Positions 51,963-61,632 of a stretch of 64,000 bases of DNA are shown here, one piece after another. The notes beneath the pieces are model-generated. The model saw only the letters and a program-made list of their open reading frames with translations. It did no database searches and was not told where the DNA came from. The position numbers were made by a program, and so were the translations under genes. Source of the DNA: Streptomyces sp. HUAS YS2. GTDB lineage: Bacteria > Actinomycetota > Actinomycetes > Streptomycetales > Streptomycetaceae. Position 1 is the stretch's first letter. Each line of letters begins with the position of its first letter. Location: assembly GCF_033343995.1 (NCBI RefSeq), contig NZ_CP137573.1:310001-374000 (forward strand), read 5' to 3'.

Positions 51963-54044
51963 TCAAGGGAGTTGGGAGCGGAGGGGACCACCCGGCGTGC
52001 GGGCCAGCAGCACCGCCACGTCGTCCTGCGCCGGGTGCGGCAGCAGCCGGGCGAGGATCGCGTCGCAGACCTCGCTCAGCGGCCGGCCGCGCCCGTGCAG
52101 TGCCTGCGCGAGTTCGGCGAGGCCCTGGTCGAGATCGCGGTCGCGGGCCTCGATCAGTCCGTCGGTGTACAGCGCGAACAGGCTCCCGGGCGGCAGCGGC
52201 ACCTCCTCGGTGCCGAAGTCCCGTTCTCCGGTGCCGAGCGGCGTGCCGGGCGGCCCGTCGAGGAATGTGATGCGCCCGCCGGGAGTGACCACGGCAGGCG
52301 GCGGGTGACCCGCGCGGGCGACCACGCAGCTGCCGGTGGCGGGGTCGTGGACGGCGTACACGCAGGTCGCCATCTCGTCCTCGCCCAGTTCGGCGACGAC
52401 GTCGTCGAGGGAGCGCAGCATCGCCACGGGAGGGATGTCGTGCCGGGCGAGGGTGCGGACGGCGGTGCGCAGTTGCCCCATGACGGCGGCCGCGTGGATG
52501 CCGTGCCCCATGACGTCGCCGATGACGAGTCCCGTCCGGCCCTTGGGCAGCGAGATGACGTCGAACCAGTCGCCGCCGACGTCGTGTTCGCTGGCCGGCA
52601 GGTAGCGGCCGGTGAGTTCGAGGCCGGTGTCCTCGGGCAGGGCGCTGTTGATGAGGCTGCGCTGCAGGGTGAGCGCGGCCTCCCGCTGGGTGGTGTACAT
52701 CCGGGCGTTGTCGATGTTGAGCGCGGCGCGGGCGACGACCTCGTCGATCAGGACGCAGTCCTGCTCGTCGAACGGGGCGCGGCTGCGCAGCCGCGTCACG
52801 GTGACGGTGCCGAGGACCGTGCCGCGGGCGACGAGCGGGACCATCCGGGCGCAGCTGAGCTGGGTCATCAGGTAGCTGCGCAGCGGGGCCGCCCTCGGGT
52901 CCTGGATGAGGGCGGGGACGTCGGCCTCGCTCAGGTCGAGGGGGCGGCCCTGGTTGAGGACGGTCTCGTACATCGAGTCCAGCGGGATCTGGAAGGTCTG
53001 GCCGGGGGCGAGCAGGGCGGTGGGGGCGTTCGGGTCGGGGAATCGGACGGCCAGGCGGCGCAGGACCCCGCGGGTGGAGGCGCCGCTCTCGTCGGGTTCC
53101 AGGACCGATTCGAGCAGCTGCACGTCGGCGGAGTCGGCGAGCCTCGGCACGAGCACCTGCACGACCTCCTCGGCGGTCTGCCGCAGGTCCAGGGTGGTGC
53201 CGATCCGCGCGCCGGCCTCGGCGAGCAGGGCGACGTGCCGCCGGGCCCGCTCCGCCTCGACGCGGTCCCGTTCGGCGACGGTGATGTCGATGATGGAGGC
53301 GATCAGGCCGAGTGGACGGCCGGCGCCGTCGAGCAGCGGGGCGTACGAGTTGGACCAGGTGTGGTCGTGGTCGGGGTCGGCGGCGGTCCGGCCGGTGCGG
53401 CGGGCGTCGACGACGGCCATGCCGCGGGCCAGCGCCTGCCGCATGAGGGATTCCAGGGCCGTGGCGTTGACGTCGGGCACGACCTCGGTGAGGCGGCGGC
53501 CGACGTGTTCCGCGGCGGACAGGCCGTTCATCCGGGCGAGGGCGTCGTTGACCCGTACGAAGCGCAGGTCGAGGCCGAGCGTGGCGAGGCCGATGGGCGA
53601 CTGGGTGAACAGGCTCTCAAGTGCCGCCAGGGAGTCCCGCATGCGCAGGACCTCTGACGTCTCGACGGCGATCAGCATCGCGCCGGCCCTGCCCTCCGGG
53701 TCGGCGGCGGGGACGATCCAGGTCTCCATCGTGACGTGGTGGCCGTCGCGGTGCAGGACCGGAAGGGTGCCGACGACGGTCTCCCCGGCCTGGACGCGGC
53801 GGGTGAGCTGGTCGGCGAGCGCCTGGTTGTTCTCGGGGACGAGCATCTCGGAGGCGGGCCGGCCGAGCACTTCGTCGGGGCGGTGTCCGAGCAGGTCCTG
53901 GGCGGCGAGGGACCACTCCACGACGCGCCCTTCGGCGTCCTCGCGCCACAGCGCGATCGGGAGCAGTTCGTTCAGCACGCCCGCGTAGCCGACAGCCGCC
54001 GGCGGCTGCTGCCGGACATCGCTGGATGACTGGTGAGTGTCCAA
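51963..54044 (-). CDS. PAS/GAF-sensor PP2C (SpoIIE-type) phosphatase
   Basis: The protein has 693 residues from the ATG at 54044. Two PAS domains (about 20-130 and 140-260), a GAF domain (about 280-450) and a SpoIIE phosphatase (about 465-693) lie in order. Metal-binding residues are in GGDWFDVI, IGDVMGHGI, YTDGLIEARD and QDDVAVL. Such proteins dephosphorylate anti-anti-sigma factors in response to signals. No anti-sigma gene is adjacent. Streptomyces encode dozens of these. Confidence 0.93.
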   Translation of the reverse strand: MDTHQSSSDVRQQPPAAVGYAGVLNELLPIALWREDAEGRVVEWSLAAQDLLGHRPDEVLGRPASEMLVPENNQALADQLTRRVQAGETVVGTLPVLHRDGHHVTMETWIVPAADPEGRAGAMLIAVETSEVLRMRDSLAALESLFTQSPIGLATLGLDLRFVRVNDALARMNGLSAAEHVGRRLTEVVPDVNATALESLMRQALARGMAVVDARRTGRTAADPDHDHTWSNSYAPLLDGAGRPLGLIASIIDITVAERDRVEAERARRHVALLAEAGARIGTTLDLRQTAEEVVQVLVPRLADSADVQLLESVLEPDESGASTRGVLRRLAVRFPDPNAPTALLAPGQTFQIPLDSMYETVLNQGRPLDLSEADVPALIQDPRAAPLRSYLMTQLSCARMVPLVARGTVLGTVTVTRLRSRAPFDEQDCVLIDEVVARAALNIDNARMYTTQREAALTLQRSLINSALPEDTGLELTGRYLPASEHDVGGDWFDVISLPKGRTGLVIGDVMGHGIHAAAVMGQLRTAVRTLARHDIPPVAMLRSLDDVVAELGEDEMATCVYAVHDPATGSCVVARAGHPPPAVVTPGGRITFLDGPPGTPLGTGERDFGTEEVPLPPGSLFALYTDGLIEARDRDLDQGLAELAQALHGRGRPLSEVCDAILARLLPHPAQDDVAVLLARTPGGPLRSQLP

Positions 54045-54180
54045 CGCACCGACCTAACCCCTGAGGGCCCATTCCTCTCGATTCACCCTAGCCGAGACCG
54101 CGTGCGCGGGCTCCCGGACCGACCCTTCCTGCGGCCACCGGGGGATGGACGGCCCGGGGGCGCGGGTGCCGCGGGCGACG

Positions 54181-54561
54181 TCACCAGATGATGAGGGCGG
54201 CGCCGATCCGCTCGGCGCGCCGGGCGGCGTCCTCGATGTTGGCAAGACGCGCGGAGATGGCGTTCATGAGCTGCTCGTACGTCCAGTTCGGGTCGTCGCG
54301 GGCCGCCACGTGCGGGATGTTCTCGCGGAGCAGGGCGCATTCGCGGCGGAACTCGGCGATCTCGCCGGGCGGGACCCTGAGGTCGTTGTCGGCGAGCACC
54401 GGGAAGTAGCGGGCCCCCAGGGCGCGCACGGCGTCGGAGCCCCAGACGAAGGTGCGCCAGCGCTCGAATCCGGCAAGGTCCGAGGAGCCTTCCGGGGTGT
54501 CGAGGAGTTCCTCGATCGATCCGTCCGGACGGGGGATGTACACGTCGACGCAGAGACTCAT
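54181..54561 (-). CDS. Hypothetical protein
   Basis: The protein has 126 residues from the ATG at 54561 (MSLCVDVYIPRPDGSIEELLDTPEG). It is a small alpha/beta protein with a helical C-terminal half (LMNAISARLANIEDAARRAERIGAALIIW). No motif is recognised. It resembles uncharacterised Streptomyces proteins that recur singly in genomes. It lies alone. Confidence 0.65.
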   Translation of the reverse strand: MSLCVDVYIPRPDGSIEELLDTPEGSSDLAGFERWRTFVWGSDAVRALGARYFPVLADNDLRVPPGEIAEFRRECALLRENIPHVAARDDPNWTYEQLMNAISARLANIEDAARRAERIGAALIIW

Positions 54562-54856
54562 GGCGTGAGCAGATCACGGCGCGAGGAACGGACTCCACCG
54601 CATTTCGCGCCCGGGTCCCTGGGGCCCCGGGCGCGCTCGCACAAGACAGTCCCCGGCAGTCCTCGTCGGTTCCGAGGGTCGCCGACCGTCGTCGGCGGCT
54701 CCTTCGTCGACAGGGTCTGCCGGGGGCCTGGCCAGAGCCTGGATCAGGGTCACGCGGGCCTTCGGACGTCTCCGTCGGCGGGTGCGGCTCTCTCCGGTTG
54801 TCCGGTGTATTGACCAGTTTCCGCCGATTTCAGAGCGAGTCAATACCTTTGCCGGA
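54562..54856. other. Gap with inverted repeats before the NCS2 stop
   Basis: About 295 bp. GTATTGAC (54807-54814) and GTCAATAC (54839-54846) form an inverted repeat 24 bp apart. CGGATTAATCCG (54853-54864) is a perfect palindrome overlapping the end of the permease gene. They may mark promoter or terminator elements; the AT content is higher than in surrounding DNA. Confidence 0.35.
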
Positions 54857-56194
54857 TTAATCCGAACGAACTGGCGGCGGCTCGTCGGAAGGCACGGAGA
54901 AACGCGCGAAGAGCGGCGTGAGAAGGACCGCGGTCAGAGTTCCGGCGACCACAGCACTGCCGAGGACGGTACGGGCCCAGCCGGGGAAGCCGTCGTACAG
55001 TCCGGGCACGAGGAGCGGCAGCAGCCCTGCCGCCAGGGCCAGAGCCGCGGCCATCGGGCCGCCGCTCGCCGCTGACAGGTCGGCGCGGCGGAGCATCTCG
55101 ACGCCCATGACCGCGATGACCGCGTACACGACGAGTGAGGAGCCGCCGACCACCGCCTCCGGGATGCCGGCCAGGGCCCGGGAGACGGGTGTGGTCAGCC
55201 CGGCGACGACGAGCAGCGCACCGGCCGCGGCGGTGACGAACCGGCTGCGTACCCCGGTGAGCCGGCCAATCCCGACGTTCTCGGCGCTGGTGACCATCAG
55301 CGAGGTGCCGAACAGCCCGCCCATCAGTGAGACCAGCGCGTCGGCGCGGGCGACCCGGGGGACGTCACGTCCGGGGTCGGGCGTGCGGCCGACGGTCTCG
55401 CTGTTCATGACCGTCTGGCCGGTTATCTCGGCCAGTGTCGTGAGGCTGAAGATCAGCAGCGGCAGCGCCGCGAGCAGGTCGAACCGCGGGGCCCCGTACG
55501 GGAGGAGGGCGGGCAGCGCGAACCCGCTTCCGGCGGCCGGGGTGAACTCCCCGATGCCGGTCACGACGGCGAGCAGCGTGCCCGCCGCCATGCCGGTGAG
55601 GACGGCGGTCTGCCGCCAGACCCCGCGGAGCAGCAGGTACGCGGCCACGGTCGCGAGGACGGTGAGCGCGGCCAGCAGCACGGCGCTCGGTTCGCCGGTG
55701 CCGTCCGGGCCGGTGACGAGCCGGGCGGCGACGCGGATCATCGCGATGCCGATGAGGAGCACGGTGACGCCCATGACCAGCGGGGGGAAGAGCCGGACGA
55801 TCCGCGCGTACAGCGGGAGGACGGCGAGCAGCAGGGCCGCGGCCAGAAGTACGGACCCGGCGGCGGTGGGGGTGCCGTGCTCCTGGGCGATCTGCAGGAA
55901 CAGCGCGGTGGCCGCGCCGCCGGGGAGCATGACGAACGGCAGCCGGGCGCCGATCTTCCACACCCCGAGCGACTGGAGCAGCGCGCCCGCTCCGCACAGG
56001 ACGAGCACGGCGCTGAGCAGCGACGCGGTGGCGCCGGGCGACAGCCGGAGCGCGCCCGAGGTGAGGAAGACGGTGGAGACCGGCGCGGCGATCATCGCGA
56101 GGACGTGCTGGGCGGCCAGCGGGACGAGCCGGCGGACCGGGACGCGGGCGTCGACGGGCGCCACGGACGGCGTGGTGGCGGGAGTCGTGGTCAC
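54857..56194 (-). CDS. NCS2-family nucleobase:cation symporter
   Basis: GTG 56194 overlaps the previous gene by 4 bp; the product has 445 residues with about 12-14 helices. LVPLAAQHVLAMIAAPV is the QH motif of the NAT family, LAEITGQTVMNSETVGR carries the conserved Glu region, and LVTSAENVGIGRLTGVRSR the second substrate helix. The permease transports uracil, xanthine or related bases. Pairing with an arylsulfotransferase-family gene is unexplained. Confidence 0.85.
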   Translation of the reverse strand: MTTTPATTPSVAPVDARVPVRRLVPLAAQHVLAMIAAPVSTVFLTSGALRLSPGATASLLSAVLVLCGAGALLQSLGVWKIGARLPFVMLPGGAATALFLQIAQEHGTPTAAGSVLLAAALLLAVLPLYARIVRLFPPLVMGVTVLLIGIAMIRVAARLVTGPDGTGEPSAVLLAALTVLATVAAYLLLRGVWRQTAVLTGMAAGTLLAVVTGIGEFTPAAGSGFALPALLPYGAPRFDLLAALPLLIFSLTTLAEITGQTVMNSETVGRTPDPGRDVPRVARADALVSLMGGLFGTSLMVTSAENVGIGRLTGVRSRFVTAAAGALLVVAGLTTPVSRALAGIPEAVVGGSSLVVYAVIAVMGVEMLRRADLSAASGGPMAAALALAAGLLPLLVPGLYDGFPGWARTVLGSAVVAGTLTAVLLTPLFARFSVPSDEPPPVRSD

Positions 56195-57315
56195 GATCCG
56201 GCCCCCAGCCACGGGAGTTCGGCGGCCGCGTAGCGGTAGGACCGGAAGACTGCGTTCGGTTCGGAGGGGAACAGCCCGCGGACCTCGGACTCGCGGTACG
56301 CGCCGAAGTGGGGGACGACGTACTCCCAGCACAGGTAGCCCTCGGCGGTCACCTCGAAGAGCCGGCCGGACGGGGAGTCGGTGACCAGGGTGTTGCCGTT
56401 GGGGAGCCGCTGGGCGGAGCCCATGAACGGGGCGAAGAAGAACTCGCGGGCCGGGTCGTGGTACTCCCACACCACCGCGCCGCTCGCCCGGTCGATCTCG
56501 ACGACGCGGGAGTGGGGGACGTCGTGGTGCGGCCGGAAGACGCCGTTGTCGAAGACGAGCAGGTTGCCGTCGTCGAGTTCGGTCGGCGCGTGCTGCTGGG
56601 AGACGGTGCCGGGCGCGCTCCGCCACAGGATCTCGCCGGTGGCGCGGCTGATCACGACGACGGCGGAGACGCTGCGCAGGCTGGCCAGGATGTTGCCGTC
56701 GCGCAGCGGGGTGACGCTGTTGATCAGGGGCCAGTGCTCGCGGGCGTACGCCTCGTGCAGCGGGTACTCCGCCCGGTCGAGGTGGTCGGCGGCGCGCCAG
56801 GACCAGAGCAGGCTGCCGTCGGGGGCGACTTCGCGGATGGTGTCGGCCCAGACGGTGCCGTCGGCGGCCTCGGAACCCGGGACTCCGCCGCGGACGGCCT
56901 CGGCGTCGGCGCCGCGCAGGGGTTCGACGGCGGTGTAGAGGACGCGGCCGTCGTTGAGGTGGTGGGCGTCGTGGTGCTGGAGCGGATCGCGGTGTTCGCG
57001 CAGCACGGTGCCGTCGGGCCCGGCCTGGAGCATGACGCCGCCGCGGTACTTGTGCCACATCGGGAAGAGGGCGTCCTCGCCGGGCAGGACACCGTTGTAG
57101 GCGAGGGTCCCGTCGCCGAGGATCCGGGCGTGGCGGCCGGGGCGGTACGGGAAGGTCCACTGGTGCGCGGTCCGGCCGTGCAGGTCGACGAGGTACACCT
57201 CGCCGGAGCCGGTGAGGGGGGCGTAGAGGGTGTAGCCGGGGTAGGCGGCGTCCTCGTCGAGGGCGATGAGGCCGGTGGGGCGTCGGCGGCGGGAGTTCTG
57301 GTCGATCGAGGGCAT
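56191..57315 (-). CDS. Arylsulfotransferase (ASST)-family beta-propeller protein
   Basis: The ATG at 57315 (GGAGG upstream) gives 374 residues with no signal peptide. Repeated blade motifs include GRHARILGDGTLAYNG, HHDAHHLNDGRVLYTAVEPL, HAPTELDDGNLLVFDNG and RLPNGNTLVTDSPSGRLFEVT. HHDAHHL matches the active-site His region of ASST-type proteins, but true sulfotransferase activity is not certain and the cytoplasmic form is unusual. It is the first gene of an operon with the NCS2 permease. A palindrome lies just upstream. Confidence 0.75.
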   Translation of the reverse strand: MPSIDQNSRRRRPTGLIALDEDAAYPGYTLYAPLTGSGEVYLVDLHGRTAHQWTFPYRPGRHARILGDGTLAYNGVLPGEDALFPMWHKYRGGVMLQAGPDGTVLREHRDPLQHHDAHHLNDGRVLYTAVEPLRGADAEAVRGGVPGSEAADGTVWADTIREVAPDGSLLWSWRAADHLDRAEYPLHEAYAREHWPLINSVTPLRDGNILASLRSVSAVVVISRATGEILWRSAPGTVSQQHAPTELDDGNLLVFDNGVFRPHHDVPHSRVVEIDRASGAVVWEYHDPAREFFFAPFMGSAQRLPNGNTLVTDSPSGRLFEVTAEGYLCWEYVVPHFGAYRESEVRGLFPSEPNAVFRSYRYAAAELPWLGAGS

Positions 57316-57337
57316 GGCGGGGCTCGCCTCCAAGGCG

Positions 57338-57352
57338 TCAAAGTTTCTTTGA
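57338..57352. promoter_or_regulatory. Operator candidate for the XRE-cupin regulator
   Basis: TCAAAG (57338-57343) and CTTTGA (57347-57352) are perfect arms around TTT. The site lies 23 bp upstream of the ASST-family start and 156 bp from the divergent regulator start, in the position expected for a local repressor or activator. Confidence 0.6.
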
Positions 57353-57507
57353 TGAGAGCAACAGGCTTTGAACCTAGAGGCGTCGTGTGACGGGCGTGTG
57401 TCGGCTGTGCGAAACCGTCCACGGAGACCGGACGCGGAGCGGCGTAGGGTGCCGGGAGCTGGGAGGATCACCTGGTGGGCAGGCCGGACGGGGAGGGACG
57501 GGACGCC

Positions 57508-58062
57508 ATGGAGGCATCGGAGACGCCGCGCGTGGGGGCGGCCGTGCGCCGCCGCCGGCGCGCGCTGGACCTCACGCTCGCGGACATCGCGGCACGCAGC
57601 GGGCTGTCCTCGCCCTTTCTGAGCCAGATCGAGAACGACCGGGCCCGGCCCAGCATGCGCTCGCTGCAGCGGATCGCCGACGCCCTCGACACGACGGCCG
57701 TGCAGCTCCTTGCGGCGTCGGACGAGACGCGCACGGTCGACCTGGTGCGGGCGGGCGACGACAGCGGGCTGCGGCGCGGCGCCCGGGTCCGCCCGGTGGT
57801 GCGCGGCCGGCATCAGCTGCACGCGCTGGAGTTCACCGGCGAGCAGCAGGCGGACCGTGAATTCCGGCACCGCAACGACGAGTTGATGTACGTGGCGGAC
57901 GGTGCGGTCGAGGTGGAGGCGGAGGGCCGGGTCCACCGGCTCGGCCGCGGGGACACGCTGCTGCTGTCCGGCGGGGTGCGCCATCGGTGGCGCACCACCG
58001 AGCCGGGCTCGCGGGTCCTGGTGGTGGCGGTCGGCGACCACGTCGAGGTGCTCGGCGACTGA
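57508..58062 (+). CDS. XRE-cupin transcriptional regulator
   Basis: The ATG at 57508 gives 184 residues. The N-terminal HTH (VGAAVRRRRRALDLTLADIAARSGLSSPFLSQIENDRARPSMRSLQRIA, read in blocks) is joined to a cupin (FRHRNDELMYVADGAVEVEAEG, RGDTLLLSGGVRHRWRTT). The cupin senses a small ligand or metal. It is divergent from the ASST/NCS2 operon and probably regulates it. Confidence 0.92.
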   Translation: MEASETPRVGAAVRRRRRALDLTLADIAARSGLSSPFLSQIENDRARPSMRSLQRIADALDTTAVQLLAASDETRTVDLVRAGDDSGLRRGARVRPVVRGRHQLHALEFTGEQQADREFRHRNDELMYVADGAVEVEAEGRVHRLGRGDTLLLSGGVRHRWRTTEPGSRVLVVAVGDHVEVLGD

Positions 58063-58106
58063 CCGGGCCCGAAGGGGGTGGACGCGCCGAACGGGAACGG
58101 CCGACG

Positions 58107-58739
58107 ATGTGGCCCATGTGGAGCACTCTGATCGCCTTCCTCGGCGCCTGCACGCTGATCGCGGCCTCGCCGGGCCCCAGCACCATGCTGATCATCCGCC
58201 AGTCCCTGCACAGCAGGCGGCACGGCTTCCTGACCGTGCTCGGCAACGAGACGGGCGTGTTCGTCTGGGGCGTCGTCGCGGCGTGCGGGCTGACCGCACT
58301 GCTCGCGGCCTCGGAGCTCGCGTACGACGTGTTGCGTATCGTCGGCGCGGTGACGCTGGTCTGCTTCGGCGCGAAGGCGCTGTGGGACGCGCGGCGCGGA
58401 CGGCAGGCCACGGACGAGGCGTCGGAGCAGGTCGCTCCGTACCGCTCCGGCTGGTCGTCCTACCGTGCCGGCCTGCTGCTGAACCTCGCGAACCCCAAGG
58501 CCGCGGTGTTCGCGATGTCCTTCCTCCCGCAGTTCGTGCCGTCCGGGGTGCCGCATCTGCCCGCGATGGTCGCCCTGGCGGCCGTCTGGGCGGTGTACGA
58601 GGTCGGCTACTACGGGCTGTACGTGTGGTTCATCGGCCGGATGCGGGCTCTGATCTCCCGGGCGAACGTGCGCCGGCGCCTGGAGCAGGTCTCGGGCGGG
58701 GTGCTGGTGCTGCTCGGCGTGCGGATGGCCGTGGAGTGA
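58107..58739 (+). CDS. LysE-family amino-acid exporter
   Basis: The protein has 210 residues from the ATG at 58107; ATG 58116 is an alternative. Six membrane helices with SPGPSTMLIIRQSLHSRRHGF, GRRRGRQAT-type basic loop and the signature LLLNLANPKAAVFAMSFLPQF define the RhtB/LysE group. It probably exports amino acids such as homoserine or threonine, or related compounds. It lies 44 bp after the XRE-cupin gene and may be co-transcribed. Confidence 0.88.
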   Translation: MWPMWSTLIAFLGACTLIAASPGPSTMLIIRQSLHSRRHGFLTVLGNETGVFVWGVVAACGLTALLAASELAYDVLRIVGAVTLVCFGAKALWDARRGRQATDEASEQVAPYRSGWSSYRAGLLLNLANPKAAVFAMSFLPQFVPSGVPHLPAMVALAAVWAVYEVGYYGLYVWFIGRMRALISRANVRRRLEQVSGGVLVLLGVRMAVE

Positions 58740-58800
58740 GGCGCGGCGCGGGCGGGGGAAGGGCCTGCCCGCTCCCCCGCCACGCCGGTGGCCACGCGCC

Positions 58801-59994
58801 TCAGCCCCGCTCCCGCTCCTGTCGCAGCCGACGGAACTCGGCCGGGCGGTTGGCGCAGATCACCCCGGTCGTGCGGCCCTCGTGACGGGTACGGACCGTG
58901 AAGTCCAGGGCGTCGAGGTCCCCGTCCACCTCCAGCGTGTCCCCGGCCCGCGGCACGCCGGCGATCTGCAGGTTGTGGCCGAACTGGTGGGTCCAGAACC
59001 AGGGTTCCGGCGCGTACGGGGTCGGCGTGCCGAGCATGCTGCGGGCGACGGCCGCGCCGTGGTCCTGGGCGTTGGTCCAGTGCTCGACCCGGCAGGTGCC
59101 GCCGTCGCGTCCGCCGGGACGGCGGGCCACGTCGCCGGCCGCGTACACGCCCCGCGCCGAGGTCTCGCCGTACGCGTCGACCAGGATGCCGTCGTCGACC
59201 TTGAGGCCCGCCCGTTCCGCGAGGGCGGTGTCGGGAGCCATGCCGACGGCGACGAGGACGGTCCTGGCGGTGAGCAGGGTGCCGTTCCCGTCGGTGGCCG
59301 TCCACACGTCCCCGAGCCGCTCGAGGCTCTCCAGACGTGTCCCGGTGTGCAGGTCGACGCCCCGCTCCCGGTGCAGGGCGGTGACCGCGTCGGCGACGGC
59401 CGGCGGCAGGACCCGGCCCAGCGGCCGTTCCTCGGTCTCCGTCACGGTGACCTCGCAGCCGAGCCCCCGGGCCGCGGCGGCGACTTCGAGGCCGATGAGC
59501 CCGGCACCGACGACCAGGACGGAGTCTCCGTCGATGAGGTCGGCGCGCAGCGCGCGGGCGTCGGCGAGGGTCCGCAGGTGGTGCAGTCCGGGCCGCTCCT
59601 GGACGCCCGGCAGCCGCCGGGGGCGGCCTCCGGTGGCGAGGAGCAGCCGGTCGTACGGCAGTACGGATCCGTCGTCGAGGACGAGCATCCGGTCCGCCGG
59701 GTGGAGGTCGGTGACGGTCGTTCCGGTGCGCAGCTCGATGTCCTGCTCCGCCCAGGCGCCGGCGGGTCGAAGCAGGGTCCGGGCCGGGGCCTGCGCCCCG
59801 GTGAGGACCTCTTTGGACAGCGGGGGCCGGCGGTACGGGAGTTCGGGTTCCTCGCCGATGAGGACGAGCGCCCCGGCGTACCCTTCGGCGCGCAGCGTGA
59901 GCGCGGCCGTGGCGCCGGCGACGCCCGCGCCGACGATCACGATGGGGCATCCCCTGCTCGAGCGCAGCCGCGAGCTCGGGGAAGGCTCAGGCAT
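58801..59994 (-). CDS. NAD(P)H:rubredoxin/ferredoxin reductase of the alk operon
   Basis: The protein has 397 residues from the ATG at 59994. The FAD site [17 protein letters not shown], the PPLSK motif of this reductase family, the NAD site [17 protein letters not shown] and the GVYAAGDVA flavin motif are all present. It overlaps the upstream rubredoxin gene by 8 bp. It would reduce the two rubredoxins that feed AlkB. Confidence 0.92.
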   Translation of the reverse strand: MPEPSPSSRLRSSRGCPIVIVGAGVAGATAALTLRAEGYAGALVLIGEEPELPYRRPPLSKEVLTGAQAPARTLLRPAGAWAEQDIELRTGTTVTDLHPADRMLVLDDGSVLPYDRLLLATGGRPRRLPGVQERPGLHHLRTLADARALRADLIDGDSVLVVGAGLIGLEVAAAARGLGCEVTVTETEERPLGRVLPPAVADAVTALHRERGVDLHTGTRLESLERLGDVWTATDGNGTLLTARTVLVAVGMAPDTALAERAGLKVDDGILVDAYGETSARGVYAAGDVARRPGGRDGGTCRVEHWTNAQDHGAAVARSMLGTPTPYAPEPWFWTHQFGHNLQIAGVPRAGDTLEVDGDLDALDFTVRTRHEGRTTGVICANRPAEFRRLRQERERG

Positions 59995-60172
59995 GGGTGA
60001 TCTCGGTCATCTCGAAGTCGGCCTTGGCGGCGCCGCAGTCGGGGCAGGACCAGTCGTCGGGGATGTCCTCCCAGCGCGTTCCCGGCGGGAAGCCCTCCTC
60101 GGGCCAGCCTTCGGCCTCGTCGTAGACGAAGCCGCACACCAGGCACTGCCACTGCTTCGCGGGCGGGGTCAC
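59987..60172 (-). CDS. rubB: Rubredoxin (second copy)
   Basis: GTG 60172 overlaps the previous rubredoxin stop by 4 bp; the product has 61 residues. [22 protein letters not shown] and [14 protein letters not shown] give the two Cys-x-x-Cys knuckles for one iron. In alkane-degrading actinobacteria, the second rubredoxin in the operon is normally the active electron carrier to AlkB. Which of this pair plays that role cannot be settled from sequence. Confidence 0.93.
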   Translation of the reverse strand: MTPPAKQWQCLVCGFVYDEAEGWPEEGFPPGTRWEDIPDDWSCPDCGAAKADFEMTEITHA

Positions 60173-60339
60173 TCGTTCTCCTCGGGTTCGAAATCGATCT
60201 TCTCGCGGACGCCGCAGTCGGGGCAGCACCAGTCGTCGGGCACCTCGGCCCAGGGCGTTCCGGCCGGGAAGCCCTCGTGCGGGTGGCCGTGCCGCTCGTC
60301 GTAGACGTAGTCGCAGCCGGGGCACCGGTACCGGCTCAT
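60169..60339 (-). CDS. rubA: Rubredoxin (first copy)
   Basis: The ATG at 60339 overlaps the alkB stop by 4 bp; the product has 56 residues. [22 protein letters not shown] and [16 protein letters not shown] carry the iron-binding cysteine pairs. It differs from the downstream copy in charge. A tandem of two rubredoxins after alkB is the normal actinobacterial layout. Confidence 0.93.
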   Translation of the reverse strand: MSRYRCPGCDYVYDERHGHPHEGFPAGTPWAEVPDDWCCPDCGVREKIDFEPEENE

Positions 60340-61517
60340 GCGGCGGCTCCGTACCGGGCGAGGATGCGGGCGCGCTTCGAGGGCTGGATGTTGGCGCGCG
60401 TGACGTCGCCCTCGTAGTGGGCGACGACGCGGTGGTCCATGACGCGGCGCCAGATCGGCGGGAAGTACGCGAGGACGATCATCCCGGCGTAGCCGGTGGG
60501 CATCTCCGGGGCGTCGTCGAAGTGGCGCAGGGACTGGTAGCGGCGTGTGGGGTTGGCATGGTGGTCGCTGTGCCGCTGGAGGTGGTAGAGGAAGACGTTC
60601 GAGGCGACGTTGTCGCTGTTCCAGCTGTGCCGCGGGGCGCAGCGTTCGTAGCGGCCGCTCGCGGTGCGCTCCCGCCGCAGGCCGTAGTGCTCGGTGTAGT
60701 TGATGACCTCGAGCAGGCAGAAGCCGAAGACGGCCTGGAAGGCGAGGTAGGGCAGGATGCCGGGGCCGAAGGCGAGCGCGAGGGCGGCGAAGAGGGCCAC
60801 GGACATCGCCCAGGCGGTGAGGATGTCGTTGTGCGGGCCCCAGAGGGACTTGCCCGCGCGGCCGAGCCGGGTCTTCTCCAGGTGCCAGGCGGAGGTGAGG
60901 CTGCCGGCGACGGTACGGGGCAGGAAGCGCCAGAAGCTCTCGCCGAGCCGGGCGCTGGCGGGGTCCTCGGGGGTGGCGACGCGGACGTGGTGGCCGCGGT
61001 TGTGCTCGATGTAGAAGTGCCCGTAGAAGGTCTGGGCGAGTGCGATGCGGGACAGCCAGCGCTCCGCGGACTCCTTCTTGTGGCCCAGCTCGTGGGCGGT
61101 GTTGATGGCGATGCCGGAGACGCCGCCGAGCGTGACGGCGAGGCCGATCTTGCCGGTCAGGGAGAGGCCGCCCTCGGCCAGCAGCCAGCAGCCGAGCACG
61201 AGGCCGGCGTACTGGAGCGGGAGGTAGGCGAAGATGCACCAGCGGTAGTACCGGTCCTGTTCGAGCTGGGCGAGCGCGCTCTCCGGCGGGTTGACGGAGT
61301 CCTTGCCGATGAGCTGGTCGACCACGGGGAAGATCACGTACAGCACGACGACACCGATCCACCAGAACACCCCGAGGCCGGTGGCCGCCACGAGACCCCA
61401 GGCGATGAAGGGGAAGGCCGGGATCACGAGACCGAGCAGCCAGAGATAGCGCTTGGGGTCGCGCCAGGTCAGGGGGGTGACGGGTGGTTCCACGGGTGGT
61501 TCGCTGTGCAGGGCCAT
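60336..61517 (-). CDS. alkB: Alkane 1-monooxygenase
   Basis: The ATG at 61517 gives 393 residues with about six membrane helices. The histidine boxes of the diiron site are complete: [20 protein letters not shown] and [11 protein letters not shown], with the NYTEHYGL motif specific to AlkB. It oxidises medium- or long-chain n-alkanes to 1-alkanols. It is the first gene of a four-gene overlapping operon with two rubredoxins and their reductase, and is divergent from a TetR regulator. Confidence 0.96.
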   Translation of the reverse strand: MALHSEPPVEPPVTPLTWRDPKRYLWLLGLVIPAFPFIAWGLVAATGLGVFWWIGVVVLYVIFPVVDQLIGKDSVNPPESALAQLEQDRYYRWCIFAYLPLQYAGLVLGCWLLAEGGLSLTGKIGLAVTLGGVSGIAINTAHELGHKKESAERWLSRIALAQTFYGHFYIEHNRGHHVRVATPEDPASARLGESFWRFLPRTVAGSLTSAWHLEKTRLGRAGKSLWGPHNDILTAWAMSVALFAALALAFGPGILPYLAFQAVFGFCLLEVINYTEHYGLRRERTASGRYERCAPRHSWNSDNVASNVFLYHLQRHSDHHANPTRRYQSLRHFDDAPEMPTGYAGMIVLAYFPPIWRRVMDHRVVAHYEGDVTRANIQPSKRARILARYGAAA

Positions 61518-61555
61518 CTCGGCTCCTCGCCATCGAGTGGACACTTTGCTTGCGT

Positions 61556-61576
61556 ACTGTCCAGTAGTTAGACAGT
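61556..61576. promoter_or_regulatory. TetR operator and alkB promoter
   Basis: ACTGTC (61556-61561) and GACAGT (61571-61576) form an inverted repeat with a 9-bp spacer. A further TGGACAGT (61600-61607) repeats the arm. On the minus strand a -35 (TTGACG) and -10 (CTAACT) with 17 bp between them overlap this region. Binding of the divergent TetR protein would shut off alkB. Confidence 0.6.
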
Positions 61577-61632
61577 GGCAGCAGGGTCCGTCAATACTCT
61601 GGACAGTCACCGATGGATAAAGTGGGGACACC

